Source: Stenotrophomonas sp. (GTDB lineage: Bacteria > Pseudomonadota > Gammaproteobacteria > Xanthomonadales > Xanthomonadaceae). Taken from it: a DNA stretch of 5,954 nt. The notes under the pieces were generated by a model, which did not search any database, was not told where the DNA came from, and worked only from the letters and a program-made list of their open reading frames with translations. The DNA lies in contig DMZT01000104.1 of assembly GCA_003484865.1 (NCBI GenBank), forward strand, positions 1 through 5,954, read 5' to 3'. The position numbers and the translations under genes are program-made. Below are positions 5,914-5,954 of this stretch, one piece after another; the stretch's first letter is position 1; every line of letters begins with the position of its first letter.

Positions 5914-5942
5914 CGGGGTGCCGGCCGCTGGCCGGCGCCTCG
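5914..5942. repeat. Strong hairpin after argG, degenerate SMAG-like or terminator stem
   Basis: A 13-bp inverted repeat with two G-T wobbles surrounds the loop GCT, beginning 10 bases past the argG stop. Its core TGCCGGCC-GCT-GGCCGGC is a common form of Stenotrophomonas palindromes, but the expected GTAG before it reads GGGG. No T-tract follows in the 12 bases left in the window. It could protect or attenuate the argG 3' end before the rest of the arginine cluster. Confidence 0.6.
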
Positions 5943-5954
5943 CAAAGCCGATGG

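Overview
The window looks like chromosomal DNA from a high-GC gammaproteobacterium of the Xanthomonadaceae, most likely Stenotrophomonas or a close relative. Three things point there. The carbamoyltransferase is the xanthomonad N-acetylornithine type (ArgF'), not ornithine carbamoyltransferase. The adjacent ArgG is of the matching xanthomonad type. The argF'-argG gap holds a GTAG-flanked palindrome of the kind known as SMAG repeats in Stenotrophomonas maltophilia. The assignment rests on remembered family features, not on a search.

Layout. On the minus strand, positions 1-2428 carry three genes in the order cysS (2428-1061), sufE (909-469) and the first 157 codons of an MFS transporter (472-2, running off the window edge). 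sufE and the MFS gene share a 4-base GTGA stop/start overlap. A palindrome-rich gap (2429-2684) separates cysS from a divergent plus-strand gene (2685-3257). That gene encodes a 190-residue exported protein resembling the glycine-zipper 2TM envelope family but lacking the zipper. Plus-strand arginine genes follow: argF' (3619-4629) and argG (4710-5903), ending in a strong GC hairpin (5914-5942).

The most interesting region is the 361-base argF' leader (3258-3618). It contains a palindrome that matches both half-sites of an ArgR operator (3292-3309). After it comes a 33-codon leader ORF (3349-3450) with three Arg codons in four. Three mutually exclusive RNA hairpins then end in a canonical intrinsic terminator (3476-3503). 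This is the architecture of a ribosome-mediated transcription attenuator, with the Arg codons placed exactly where a stalled ribosome would release the antiterminator. The window therefore suggests two layers of arginine control on the N-acetylcitrulline branch of arginine synthesis: repression at initiation and attenuation at elongation. I know of the classical proteobacterial leader-peptide attenuators for trp, his, leu, ilv, thr and phe genes, but not of an established arginine one here, so this is the best candidate for an undescribed system.

How the genes work together. ArgF' carbamoylates N-acetylornithine to N-acetylcitrulline. A deacetylase, expected downstream but outside the window, yields citrulline, which ArgG joins to aspartate. 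On the other strand, CysS charges tRNA-Cys and SufE accepts sulfur from a cysteine desulfurase, so both concern the use of cysteine. The MFS transporter's substrate is unknown.
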